From positions 23,038-87,037 of the forward strand of contig CAUWGX010000007.1 of the NCBI GenBank assembly GCA_963558565.1: a stretch of 64,000 nucleotides of DNA, in the 5' to 3' direction. The position numbers and the translations under genes are program-made. Origin of the DNA: Atopostipes sp963558565 (lineage in GTDB: Bacteria > Bacillota > Bacilli > Lactobacillales > Carnobacteriaceae_A). Below are positions 45,638 through 54,542 of this stretch, piece by piece (the first letter of the stretch is position 1; each line of letters opens with the position of its first letter). The notes below the pieces were generated by a model, which worked only from the letters and a program-made list of their open reading frames with translations, ran no database searches and had not been told where the DNA came from.

Positions 45638-47548
45638 TTATTTTTTAGCCGCTCCATAAACATATTTAGGAGCAATGGCGATCACACTTAAAGCAGGTAA
45701 TATAACTTCGATCGAATACGCTTGCTTGTGTTTTTCGATGGTTTCCGTATTAAAATCTTCCTGCCCTTTTGTCCATGTTCCTCCTAAACGCTCTAACTCT
45801 GTATTCCATACTTCTTCATATAACCCTCTAAAAGGAACACCAACACGTACATTCTGTCGTTCAACGGGGGTAAAATTACAACAAATCACTAAAAAATCAC
45901 GAGGTTTTTTTCCTTTACGTAAAAAGATCAACACCGATTCTTCCTTATTATCCGCATCTAATATTTCAATGCCCTCCATTGTATGATCCAGTTCCCAAAG
46001 CGCTCGATACTCTTTATAAAATTGGTTGAGTGCTTTAGTAAATGCGAGATGAGCGGCATTCATCTCATCTTCTAGACTTTCCCATTCTAGACCTTCAGCG
46101 AATTTCCATTCTAAAAATTGCCCAAATTCATTGCCCATAAAATTCAGTTTCTTCCCCGGGTGAAACATTTGGTAAGTTTTCAATGTGCGAAGTCCTGCGA
46201 ATTGGTTATAGCGATCACCATGCATTTTGTGCATCAGTGATTTTTTTCCGTGAACGACCTCATCATGAGAGAAAGGTAAAATAAAGTTTTCATTAAACGC
46301 GTACATAAAAGAGAAGGTGATCAGGTTAAAATGATCTTTTCTGTATAGGGGATCCATCTCAAAGAAACGCAACGTATCGTTCATCCACCCCATATTCCAT
46401 TTATAATTGAATCCTAAGCCGCCATCGGACACAGGCTTCGTCACCTTTTTCCAAGAAGTACTTTCTTCAGCGGCCATAATAATGGAAGGATGGCGACTAA
46501 ACACAATCGTATTAAGTTTTTTAATGAAGTCCACTCCTGCAAGGTTTTCATTGCCGCCTTTTTCATTTGGCGTCCATTCCCCTTCATCATAATCAAGGTA
46601 GAGCATATTACTGACAGCATCGACTCTAAGACCGTCTAAATGAAAAGTTTCTATCCAAAAAAGGGCATTTGAAATAAGAAAACTATGTATTTCTTTTTTG
46701 CTTAAATCAAAATTTAATGTGCCCCAGCGGTTGTTATTGGCTTGATTAGAGTCCGCATATTCAAATTGAGGCGTACCATCAAAATAAGCCAAGCCATAGT
46801 CATTCCGATTAAAATGTCCTGGCACCCAATCCATAATGATCCCGATACCTTCTAAATGTGCCGCTTCTACAAAATCTTGAAACTCCTCGATAGTGCCATA
46901 TTTTGAAGATATGGCAAAAAAACCAGTCGTTTGATAGCCCCAACTCGCGTCAAGCGGATGTTCCATCACAGGCATAAACTCAATATGCGTAAAACCAAGC
47001 TCTTTCACATAAGGAATAAGCTCTTCTTGTAATTCTGGGATGGTGTACCAGGAGCCATCTTCGTGTTGTTTCCAAGAACTAAGATGCACTTCATATATAT
47101 TCAATGGTCGTTGATAGATGGGCCAGCGTTTTCTAGCCGATAACCAGCCTCCATCTTTCCAATTCTTTTGTGGCAACTCTTTTACAATCGAAGCATCATT
47201 AGGACGCACTTCAAACGCTAAAGCATAAGGATCAATTTTATAGGCGACTTCCCCTGTGGCCTGTGTCACTTTATACTTATAGCATTGCCCTTCCTCGACC
47301 TGAGGAACAACCCCTGTCCAACACCCAGTTTCAGCTATTTTTTCTAATAAAGTATTCTCTTCCCAATTATTAAAGTCCCCAACCACAGCTACGGCGCGAG
47401 CTTCAGGTGCCCACACGGTAAACCTTACATTTTTTCCTTCTCTTTTATTTCCAAAAGTATAATAACTATCAAAATATTCCCCGTGATTGAATAAGTATAA
47501 GGCTTCTTTTAATCTTTTTTCTTTAAGCTCCTTTTCATTTTGAACCAT
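45638..47548 (-). CDS. glgB: 1,4-alpha-glucan branching enzyme
   Basis: GH13 enzyme that introduces alpha-1,6 branches. CBM48 domain in residues 35-130, then the barrel with HWVPGHF-like (DWVPGHFNRN), nucleophile Asp in GLRVDAVSNMLY, acid Glu in MAAEEST and LPFSHDEVVHGK. 636 residues from ATG 47548, which has AGGAAG eight bases upstream; an ATG at 47554 is too close to that site. First gene of the operon. Confidence 0.95.
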   Translation of the reverse strand: MVQNEKELKEKRLKEALYLFNHGEYFDSYYTFGNKREGKNVRFTVWAPEARAVAVVGDFNNWEENTLLEKIAETGCWTGVVPQVEEGQCYKYKVTQATGEVAYKIDPYALAFEVRPNDASIVKELPQKNWKDGGWLSARKRWPIYQRPLNIYEVHLSSWKQHEDGSWYTIPELQEELIPYVKELGFTHIEFMPVMEHPLDASWGYQTTGFFAISSKYGTIEEFQDFVEAAHLEGIGIIMDWVPGHFNRNDYGLAYFDGTPQFEYADSNQANNNRWGTLNFDLSKKEIHSFLISNALFWIETFHLDGLRVDAVSNMLYLDYDEGEWTPNEKGGNENLAGVDFIKKLNTIVFSRHPSIIMAAEESTSWKKVTKPVSDGGLGFNYKWNMGWMNDTLRFFEMDPLYRKDHFNLITFSFMYAFNENFILPFSHDEVVHGKKSLMHKMHGDRYNQFAGLRTLKTYQMFHPGKKLNFMGNEFGQFLEWKFAEGLEWESLEDEMNAAHLAFTKALNQFYKEYRALWELDHTMEGIEILDADNKEESVLIFLRKGKKPRDFLVICCNFTPVERQNVRVGVPFRGLYEEVWNTELERLGGTWTKGQEDFNTETIEKHKQAYSIEVILPALSVIAIAPKYVYGAAKK

Positions 47549-47708
47549 ATTCATCTTCCTTTATTTTCTAAGTGTTTATTACAAGGTTATTTTCTCTCAT
47601 TTCCCTCTAATCTTTTTGTTATATTTTTGTATTGTTTGTTTTATTGTACCGTAATTACTAAATAAACACAAAATTTAACTAGATACTTTACTGAATTTAT
47701 TAACTTGT

Positions 47709-47746
47709 ATTATAGTACATCATCACCATTAAGTAATCGCTTACTA
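47709..47746 (-). promoter_or_regulatory. glgB promoter with a cre-like operator
   Basis: -10 TATAAT (47709-47714), 16-base spacer, weak -35 TTACTT (47731-47736). A palindrome AGTAATC/GCTTACT at 47732-47745 overlaps the -35. On the minus strand 47746-47732 matches the catabolite-responsive element consensus WTGWAARCGYWWWCW at 13 of 15 positions. This fits CcpA or another LacI-family repressor. The remaining leader (about 150 bases to glgB) shows no gene. Confidence 0.55.
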
Positions 47747-47915
47747 ATTAAATTAATTTAGAGGTTTATTCTCTCTTATAATCCTTATTTAATCGATTTT
47801 TTTGATTCCCCCATATATTAAAATAAGATTAAAATATTTTTCCTTGTTTGTTCGCTATTAATTGCCTATTCTTCCCCGTTTGGTTCTTTTATCTTTATTA
47901 AAAAATATTTTATAT

Positions 47916-47943
47916 TTCGTCAAAGCCTTCAAGATGGTATACT
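47916..47943 (+). promoter_or_regulatory. promoter of nfeD-floA
   Basis: Extended -10 TGGTATACT (box 47938-47943) with a weak -35 TTCGTC (47916-47921). It lies 33 bases before the nfeD start. Confidence 0.6.
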
Positions 47944-47976
47944 TAAACCGAAAGAAGAATAAAGGAGGTTAAATAT

Positions 47977-48588
47977 GTGGAAACTTTACTGCTAACCATT
48001 GGTTTTATTGGTATTATTTTCTTAGTCCTGACTCCTTGGCATAAGACCGGTACCATTGTTGCGATTGGAAGTTTAGTCGGCTATTTTTATTATGCTGGTG
48101 TTGATAGTTGGACCCCTATTCTCTTATTTATAGTGGGGCTTGTCTTAATTGCTTTAGAAGTATTTATTCCCGGTTTTGGACTATTAGGTATCCTAGGTGT
48201 TGTTTCGGTTGCTCTGGGGCTTTACTTTACAACCAATGACTTCGGATTGATGATTAGAGATTTAACGATTGCTCTTATTACTTCAACCATTTTAATCGTC
48301 ATTTTAATTCGAAGCGGTTACTCTATTTCTAATCTAGATAAAATTGTCTTGAAAGCGAATAGTCAACAATCGATGGAAATTGAAGAAACCGAAAAGAAAC
48401 CTCAGCTTTCAATTGGTATGGTTGGAGAAGCGGTCACTCCTCTTCGTCCTTCTGGAAAAGCAATTTTTGAAAAAGATGCAGGTTCTTATGATGTTTTAAG
48501 TGCTGAGGGGCATGTTACTCGCGGAGAAAAAGTTGTTATTCAAGAAATCCTTGGAACAAAAATTGTTGTACGAAAAAAAATAAATTAG
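47977..48588 (+). CDS. NfeD family protein, short form
   Basis: Membrane partner of flotillins. Three to four membrane helices in residues 1-110 (with LEVFIPGFGLLGILGVVSVALG) and a C-terminal OB-fold domain (SIGMVGEAVTPLRPSGKAIF, HVTRGEKVVIQEI). It lacks the N-terminal ClpP-like protease of long NfeD proteins. GTG start at 47977 with GGAGG eight bases upstream; 203 residues. Seventeen bases before floA. Confidence 0.87.
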   Translation: METLLLTIGFIGIIFLVLTPWHKTGTIVAIGSLVGYFYYAGVDSWTPILLFIVGLVLIALEVFIPGFGLLGILGVVSVALGLYFTTNDFGLMIRDLTIALITSTILIVILIRSGYSISNLDKIVLKANSQQSMEIEETEKKPQLSIGMVGEAVTPLRPSGKAIFEKDAGSYDVLSAEGHVTRGEKVVIQEILGTKIVVRKKIN

Positions 48589-48604
48589 AACAGAGGTAGA
48601 TGAA

Positions 48605-49582
48605 ATGGATACATTTTTTGATGGAACATTTATTGGTTTTATTATTCTTGCAATTCTTATATTAGCTGTGCTTAGTGTGGCGCTCCGCTTTATTCCTGTG
48701 GGCTTATGGGTCACTGCTTATTTTTCAGGCGTAAAAGTCGGACTCTTCACATTAGCGGGGATGCGTCTACGCCGAGTGAACCCTCATGATATCATTCGTC
48801 CACAAATCAAAGCGACAAAAGCAGGACTCGATCTTTCTATTGATGATCTGGAAGCTCATCATTTAGCTGGTGGAAATATTAATGATGTGATTGATGCTTT
48901 AATTGCTTCAGAACGCGCAAACATTGAGCTCCCTTTCGAACAAGCGGCAGCGATTGATTTGGCGGGTCGAAATGTTTTTGAAGCGGTTCAAGTATCTGTA
49001 AACCCTAAAGTGATTGAAACGCCAAAAATTTCAGCAGTTGCTAAAGACGGAATTGAACTCCTCTCCAAAGCGAAAGTGACGGTCCGTGCCAATATCGAGC
49101 GGCTAGTCGGTGGTTCTGGTGAAGATACTATTATTGCCCGTGTAGGAGAAGGAATTGTTACGACGGTTGGTTCTGCAACTGTACATGCAGAAATTCTGGA
49201 AAATCCAGATTCCATGTCAAAAACAGTTTTAGATAAAGGTTTAGATGCAGGAACCGCTTTTGAAATTCTCTCGATCGACATTGCAGATGTAGATGTTGGC
49301 CGTAACATTGGTGCTCAATTACAAACAGATCAAGCTGAAGCAGATAAGAAAATCGCGCAAGCCAAAGCTGAAGAGCAACGCTCAATGGCTGTGGCTCGTG
49401 AACAAGAAATGCAAGCAAAAGTAACGGAAGCACAAGCTGAAGTCCCTCTTGCCATTGCTGAAGCCTTTAGAAGTGGTAATTTAGGCGTTATGGACTATTA
49501 CAACATGAAAAACGTACAAGCAGATTCAAGCATGAGAGAATCTATTTCCCGTGAAGTTAATGATGAAGATGAAGAACGATAA
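48605..49582 (+). CDS. floA: flotillin-like protein FloA
   Basis: Scaffold protein of functional membrane microdomains. One N-terminal membrane hairpin (residues 8-50), SPFH/band-7 domain and an Ala/Glu-rich helical region with repeated EA motifs (QAEADKKIAQAKAEEQ). 325 residues, close to B. subtilis YqfA. AGAGGTAG precedes the ATG. Co-transcribed with nfeD. Confidence 0.93.
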   Translation: MDTFFDGTFIGFIILAILILAVLSVALRFIPVGLWVTAYFSGVKVGLFTLAGMRLRRVNPHDIIRPQIKATKAGLDLSIDDLEAHHLAGGNINDVIDALIASERANIELPFEQAAAIDLAGRNVFEAVQVSVNPKVIETPKISAVAKDGIELLSKAKVTVRANIERLVGGSGEDTIIARVGEGIVTTVGSATVHAEILENPDSMSKTVLDKGLDAGTAFEILSIDIADVDVGRNIGAQLQTDQAEADKKIAQAKAEEQRSMAVAREQEMQAKVTEAQAEVPLAIAEAFRSGNLGVMDYYNMKNVQADSSMRESISREVNDEDEER

Positions 49583-49612
49583 TCTCTTATGTAATAGATG
49601 GGATGTGTGTAC

Positions 49613-50035
49613 ATGAGTTCAGAAAATACTGGCAGAAATGCTAAACAACAAGAACTGGTCAAGCGTCTAGAAGAAATCCGGAAACAACGAACGGCCGCTG
49701 AGACGCCTACTCGTTCAAATAAACAAAATAGTTCTCAGGCAAAGACCCGTAAACGAAAGCAGAAAGCGCAAAAACCGAAATCCAATCAAAGAAGACGGAA
49801 TGAACAACAAGCGCAAAAACAAACTAAAGAACACTCGTCTTATCCACAAAAAGCAAAACAACGACAAACAGCAAAAACGAAAAGACACAGAGCAAAAACA
49901 ACGGGATCACATCAACAATCCACCAAAAAAAATTCATTGATCAAACAGCTATCAGACAGACAAAGCATTACGGATGCTATGATTCTCAGCGAAGTTCTGA
50001 GCAAACCAATTGCACTCCGCGACCGAAATCGGTAA
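49613..50035 (+). CDS. very basic, low-complexity protein downstream of floA
   Basis: About 140 residues dominated by Lys, Arg, Gln, Asn and Thr with almost no hydrophobic residues until the end, so probably disordered and able to bind nucleic acid. The last 30 residues differ: LIKQLSDRQSITDAMILSEVLSKPIALRDR looks like a short amphipathic helix followed by a PxALR-type end seen in small Firmicute proteins. Not a recognised domain. The ATG at 49613 is used; five extra in-frame residues are possible. It starts 30 bases after floA. Codon use looks like its neighbours. Confidence 0.7.
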   Translation: MSSENTGRNAKQQELVKRLEEIRKQRTAAETPTRSNKQNSSQAKTRKRKQKAQKPKSNQRRRNEQQAQKQTKEHSSYPQKAKQRQTAKTKRHRAKTTGSHQQSTKKNSLIKQLSDRQSITDAMILSEVLSKPIALRDRNR

Positions 50036-50100
50036 AATGATTTTGTAAGATCGAGATAGCGATTGATCGCTATCAATGGAATAAATTGGAGGAGATATTG

Positions 50101-50349
50101 ATGATAGGATTTTTAATTTCATTAGTTGTAGGTGGACTTATTGGATTTGTTGCTGAACAAATCATGAACCGTGAAGTACCTGGTGGAATTCTTGGTAACA
50201 TTATTTTAGGTTTCCTTGGTGCATGGCTCGGTGGTCTATTACTAGGTGACTGGGGCTGGACTGTTCAAGGATTTGCCGTATTCCCAGCTATTATCGGTGC
50301 TTTAATCGTTGTGTTAATTTACGGTTGGATTACTGGTAGATCTAGATAA
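50101..50349 (+). CDS. GlsB/YeaQ/YmgE family stress membrane protein
   Basis: Eighty-two residues with three membrane helices and the family's glycine pattern (GGLIGFVAEQIMNREVPGGILGNIILGFLGAWLGG). Often stress-induced, paired with Asp23/Gls24 proteins, none of which is seen here. GGAGGAG six bases before ATG 50101. Confidence 0.85.
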   Translation: MIGFLISLVVGGLIGFVAEQIMNREVPGGILGNIILGFLGAWLGGLLLGDWGWTVQGFAVFPAIIGALIVVLIYGWITGRSR

Positions 50350-50377
50350 ACTACTTAATTTTTAATCAATATAATAA

Positions 50378-50420
50378 CCAAAAACCGTCAGGAAAATTTC
50401 CCTGACGGTTTTTCTTTTTT
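50378..50420 (+). terminator. terminator of the floA cluster
   Basis: AAAACCGTCAGG pairs with CCTGACGGTTTT, followed by TTCTTTTTTT. May also serve the converging ubiB transcript. Confidence 0.85.
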
Positions 50421-50444
50421 TACGCAAAAGGTATAAAAAGTACT

Positions 50445-52055
50445 TTATAAAGTCCCGGATCTTATAATCGAAATTAAGAGCCATAAACCCATTAATCCAG
50501 CACCAATAAAAATAATGACACTTAAGCGAGATAAACTAGGGCTTGTTACGCTGACCGCTATAATGGCTGACGCCATAATCAGCGAGGCAATAATAATCGC
50601 AAACACTAAACGATTCACCATTTTATTGATCTCGATACTTTTTTTATCCCAATCCATAATTTCTAAGTTCAAACGGGCTCGCCCATTTGCGATCGTCTCT
50701 AAAGTATCTTTTACTTTTATAGGTAGATCGAGTATATTCGTGCCTAATTGGTAAGCTTTTAATCCGATATTTTCTTTTTTCAAACGTCCCCAAAATGAAA
50801 AATCATCTCGTTCTTGCAGATACGTTTTAGCCACTTCCATCACGTTAACATCTGTTTTAAAATTAGCCACTACACCTTCAATGACCCCCATAGATTTAGC
50901 TAACATAATAAAATCATTCGGCATAATTAAATCATGTTTATGGGTGACAGACAAAATATCATTGAATAGTGTGCCAATTTCAATCTGTTCCAAATCTTTG
51001 GAAACATATAAATAAAAAAACGTCTCTAAATCTTGGTATAACGTATACCGGTCAACATCTGATCGAACAATAGCCATCTGTAATAGCAAATTCATTAAAG
51101 ATTCTACGTCTTCAAAAACAATCGCTTCTAAAATTTCTAATAATTTATTTCGATTACTTTCTGAAAGTTCTCCATATAAACCAAAGTCAATATAAACAAT
51201 CTGACCTTCACTGATAATGATATTCCCGGGATGAGGGTCACCGTGGAAGAAACCATCTTCAAAAATTTGGACTAAAAAAGTATATATGAATTTTTCGACA
51301 AAATCATCTTGTTCATAGCCCGCTTGCAGAAGATCTGTAATATTTAACCCATTGATTCCTTTGATATATTCTTCAACGAGCACCCGCTTCGAAGTGTATT
51401 TGATCATTGGTTTGGGCGCAGTCACTACCGGTCGATTTTCGTTATTTTTACGAAACTGAATTAAAGCATTCATCTCATTTCGAAAGTCTAATTCAACTTT
51501 TGTAATTTTTTCAACTTCAGCTAACGCAACATCCGCATCCACCACAAAACTTTTGACCGTCTCAGGAGCCATGGAAATAATCCGGGAAAACAACTGAATA
51601 TCCCGCAATAAATCCTCTTCCATATCCGGCCTTTGAACCTTCACAATCACCTCTTGCCCTTCTTTGGTCAGCGCTCGGTGGACTTGGGCAACAGAGGCAC
51701 TTGCTAGCGGTTCTTCATCCACCCATTCAAAAACTTTTTCTAAATCTTCACCAAATTCTTCCTGAAACGTTTCCTTAATTTTTTCAAAAGGAAAAGGGGG
51801 GGCTTGATCTTGCAACTTCGCTAATTCTTCAATATAATCTGGCGGCAGCAAATCTGGCCGTGTCGACAATATCTGTCCAAACTTAATAAATGTCGGCCCC
51901 AGCTCTTCAAAGGCTAAGCGTAACTGCTCAGCATCTTGATGCTCATGTTTTGAGCCGAGTCGCGTTCGATAAATATGACCAAAACCATAAGAAGCGAGTA
52001 CAGTCGCGATCTCAGTTAACCGATTTCGCCTTCCTTTTTTTTGCTCTTTACTCAT
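50445..52055 (-). CDS. UbiB/AarF/ABC1 family atypical kinase
   Basis: Protein-kinase-like ATPase linked in other bacteria to quinone and isoprenoid lipid metabolism. Hallmarks: KxGQ in TFIKFGQILSTRPD, ExD in KVELDFRNE, catalytic loop HGDPHPGNI and YIDFGLYG. Two C-terminal membrane helices (about residues 490-530). 536 residues from ATG 52055 with GGAGG six bases upstream. It follows a phasin-like gene by 40 bases, a common pair in Firmicutes. Confidence 0.87.
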   Translation of the reverse strand: MSKEQKKGRRNRLTEIATVLASYGFGHIYRTRLGSKHEHQDAEQLRLAFEELGPTFIKFGQILSTRPDLLPPDYIEELAKLQDQAPPFPFEKIKETFQEEFGEDLEKVFEWVDEEPLASASVAQVHRALTKEGQEVIVKVQRPDMEEDLLRDIQLFSRIISMAPETVKSFVVDADVALAEVEKITKVELDFRNEMNALIQFRKNNENRPVVTAPKPMIKYTSKRVLVEEYIKGINGLNITDLLQAGYEQDDFVEKFIYTFLVQIFEDGFFHGDPHPGNIIISEGQIVYIDFGLYGELSESNRNKLLEILEAIVFEDVESLMNLLLQMAIVRSDVDRYTLYQDLETFFYLYVSKDLEQIEIGTLFNDILSVTHKHDLIMPNDFIMLAKSMGVIEGVVANFKTDVNVMEVAKTYLQERDDFSFWGRLKKENIGLKAYQLGTNILDLPIKVKDTLETIANGRARLNLEIMDWDKKSIEINKMVNRLVFAIIIASLIMASAIIAVSVTSPSLSRLSVIIFIGAGLMGLWLLISIIRSGTL

Positions 52056-52095
52056 GCCCACCCTCCTTGAACGATCAACTTCTTCTGATTAATTT

Positions 52096-52404
52096 TTAAT
52101 GTTCTTCTTTGTTTTCTGCCTTATTTAATTCTGTTTCTAATTGTTCAATTCTTGTTTCTAATTGCTCAATATCTTTTCTTTGGGCCAAATTCATGTCTAA
52201 TAAAATTTCTTCGATTTCTTTTCGTTCTTCGTCAGTTGTGTCTTTTTTTCTATTTTGAATTAATTCTTCTGTTAATTTTTTACCTTCATCTACGGTCAAT
52301 TTTCCTTGTTTGACTAATTCATCCACATATTCTGCTACCTTATCAACTGCTAAAGCTGTTCCACCGATACCAATCATCGCTAATCTTCTTAATTGTTCAA
52401 ACAT
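52096..52404 (-). CDS. phasin-family-like coiled-coil protein
   Basis: A 102-residue helical protein: a mildly hydrophobic start (LAMIGIGGTALAVDKVAEYVDELVKQG) and a heptad-rich C-terminus (DIEQLETRIEQLETELNKAEN), matching the small PhaF/phasin-like proteins next to UbiB genes. No PHA genes are present, so the name reflects family only. Strong AGGAGG upstream. Confidence 0.7.
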   Translation of the reverse strand: MFEQLRRLAMIGIGGTALAVDKVAEYVDELVKQGKLTVDEGKKLTEELIQNRKKDTTDEERKEIEEILLDMNLAQRKDIEQLETRIEQLETELNKAENKEEH

Positions 52405-52443
52405 TTTATGTTTCCTCCTTTAGTTGATAGTACTTACAAATTT

Positions 52444-52472
52444 ATTATAAAACAAATCCTCAGAAATGACAG
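52444..52472 (-). promoter_or_regulatory. promoter of the phasin-ubiB operon
   Basis: -35 CTGTCA (52467-52472), 17-base spacer, -10 TATAAT (52444-52449), 40 bases before the phasin-like start. Confidence 0.7.
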
Positions 52473-52508
52473 TAATAACACAATAAGTCTCAGATTCTTC
52501 ATCTTTTT

Positions 52509-53177
52509 TTAAATATGCATTCGTTTTTGTAATTCTTGAATCATGGTTTTCCGATATCTCACGAGCACGCTAATAAACATCACGAAACTAAAAACCACAG
52601 AAATAAGGCTCGGAAGCGGATGAGCGACCCAATGCATGACTAAAAACAATAAAGGCACGATACCTACTAAAGCAGCGAGTTGTAAATACAATACATAATC
52701 TTCCGCTTTTAAACTCACCACTTGTATCGAAATAAACATCGCTAACAAAGATGATGTACTTAAAATAGGGATTACAAAAGTTAATGACCAGCTGAGCCAA
52801 CCATTTAAATAGTCAAAATAAATACTCACGAGCGCAATGAAAATCAAAATATAAAGGATCGCTTTCACAATATTTCGTCGCTTCTGTAACAAAATAATAA
52901 ATAAAGTCCAAGTAATTAAAAGACCAAATAAAACATATTCCAATCCGAAAAATTGAAACGTCCAGAAATAGTGGCCAATAAAGTAGAGTAAAACAAGGAA
53001 TAAAGAGATTCTAAAAAAGACTTGCATCGCTTTTTGACGATTAAAGGTCAAAGGCACATTTAAAAGCGAAGAAGATTTTTGTTCTGCTTCAGCTTCTGTA
53101 AGTAAAGGAGTCTGACATAAAGGACATTTTGTCCATTCCCCTTTTACAGAAGTCTTACACTTCGGACAAGTTTTCAT
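52509..53177 (-). CDS. zinc-ribbon membrane protein (DUF6320-like)
   Basis: An N-terminal zinc ribbon (CPKCKTSVKGEWTKCPLCQTPL, two CxxC pairs) is followed by a linker and about six membrane helices (residues 50-210). 222 residues. It starts one base after the acyltransferase stop, so translation is coupled. The hydrolase-acyltransferase-zinc-ribbon order recurs in Firmicutes as far as I recall, under the name DUF6320. Function unknown. Confidence 0.7.
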   Translation of the reverse strand: MKTCPKCKTSVKGEWTKCPLCQTPLLTEAEAEQKSSSLLNVPLTFNRQKAMQVFFRISLFLVLLYFIGHYFWTFQFFGLEYVLFGLLITWTLFIILLQKRRNIVKAILYILIFIALVSIYFDYLNGWLSWSLTFVIPILSTSSLLAMFISIQVVSLKAEDYVLYLQLAALVGIVPLLFLVMHWVAHPLPSLISVVFSFVMFISVLVRYRKTMIQELQKRMHI

Positions 53178-54524
53178 CTATTCTTCTAACTCCTCTCTGG
53201 TGACTTTGTTGACATCAACCACTACTTCCAAGCCCGCTGCTGTCAAATGCTCGACAAAATATTGGTAAATATCCGTCTCACTAAAAGGACTCGTAAAACA
53301 AATATTTAACGTCTGTCCATAGCTCAGCACTGAAAATTGTGGACGAATGACAGATGTTAGAAAATACATATTCTCCACATACTCTGACATCTCTTCTGGT
53401 AAATGCACGAGTCCTAAGTTTGACATCGCTGCTGTAATTTTTCGATTATTTAATTTATTGATCCCCTTTAAAATTAAGTCCTTAATGGGCCGCAAGATAA
53501 TCCGTGCAGGTGGATAAAATTCAAAGGCAATATGTTTCTTTAGTCGATTCTCCAAAGCTTCTTTTTCTAATTGTTTTTGAAATTGCTGATTAATTTTCTG
53601 ACAAATATCACTGAGATCTGGTGTCTGTCCTGCTTTAAAAGTATAATCAACCACTGTTGTGCTAAAAAAATTACGCACAGTAATGGAGGGAAAAAACTGT
53701 CGTAAATTAATAGGAATCGACATACTGAGGGTGATCTCCTCGTCTTTTTTCTCTTTTGCTTCGTAAATCGTTAATAAATATAAAGCCGATAGATACATCG
53801 TTAAAGAAACTCCTTCTTTACGCGCTAGCGCTAAAGCCTCTTTTACTGGTAATTCTAAATGAACAATGCGTGGCCGATGATCAGGAGTCAGCGTTCCTTT
53901 AATTTGGTAGATTTTTTTGTCTTCGGGACTTTCCGTCACGCCCGGAAGAAGACGTCTCGTTATTTTTTGTTCCTTATAAATCTCTCGCAGCGGTTGGATA
54001 AAACGATCAAATTGCGTTCTTTTCTTCTTTTCTCTGAAATAACGATTAAAACTATCTTCAATATCTGCTTTTTGACGTTTTTCTTTTGGATTCTGTTTAT
54101 CTTTCGCGTATCGTAACCTTACATACTCAATCAGCAAATCTTCTAAAAACCACAGAGCACCTGTTCCATCCGTTAAAGCATGGAAAACTTCTAAATGGAT
54201 ACGATTTTCTTTATAAAGGACACGGAATAAAAAGTTCCGCTCGCCTGATTTATAAATTTTAGATACAGGAGGTTCTGATTCCTTCTGCACTTGAGGGTCT
54301 TCTTCGCTTTTTTCTAAATAATACCAAAAGAACCCTCGCCGTAAAACACTATGAAACAGAGGGTATTCTTCATAAGTGATATTCAAAGCTTCTTGCAAAA
54401 TAGACGGTTTAATATTGTCTTTCATTTCCGCCGTCAATCGAAAAACTTTTGTATCAATTTCATTTCGTGCAGCTAAGAAAATATTAGAAGCATTATCTAA
54501 ACGAATCCATTGTTCATACTCCAT
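53178..54524 (-). CDS. alcohol acetyltransferase/condensation-fold acyltransferase
   Basis: The 448-residue protein has the two-lobe CoA-dependent acyltransferase organisation. The catalytic motif HxxxDG is present as FHALTDG (His115, Asp119). The C-terminal half contains VVDYTF, ITAAMSNLGLVHLP and a late LSYGQTLNICFTSPF, all resembling the alcohol-acetyltransferase and wax-ester/papA-like families. No carrier-protein domain or nonribosomal synthetase is nearby, so a free CoA ester is the likely donor. It lies 18 bases after an alpha/beta hydrolase. Substrates are not known. Confidence 0.75.
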   Translation of the reverse strand: MEYEQWIRLDNASNIFLAARNEIDTKVFRLTAEMKDNIKPSILQEALNITYEEYPLFHSVLRRGFFWYYLEKSEEDPQVQKESEPPVSKIYKSGERNFLFRVLYKENRIHLEVFHALTDGTGALWFLEDLLIEYVRLRYAKDKQNPKEKRQKADIEDSFNRYFREKKKRTQFDRFIQPLREIYKEQKITRRLLPGVTESPEDKKIYQIKGTLTPDHRPRIVHLELPVKEALALARKEGVSLTMYLSALYLLTIYEAKEKKDEEITLSMSIPINLRQFFPSITVRNFFSTTVVDYTFKAGQTPDLSDICQKINQQFQKQLEKEALENRLKKHIAFEFYPPARIILRPIKDLILKGINKLNNRKITAAMSNLGLVHLPEEMSEYVENMYFLTSVIRPQFSVLSYGQTLNICFTSPFSETDIYQYFVEHLTAAGLEVVVDVNKVTREELEE

Positions 54525-54542
54525 GCCATTACTCCTATCTCA

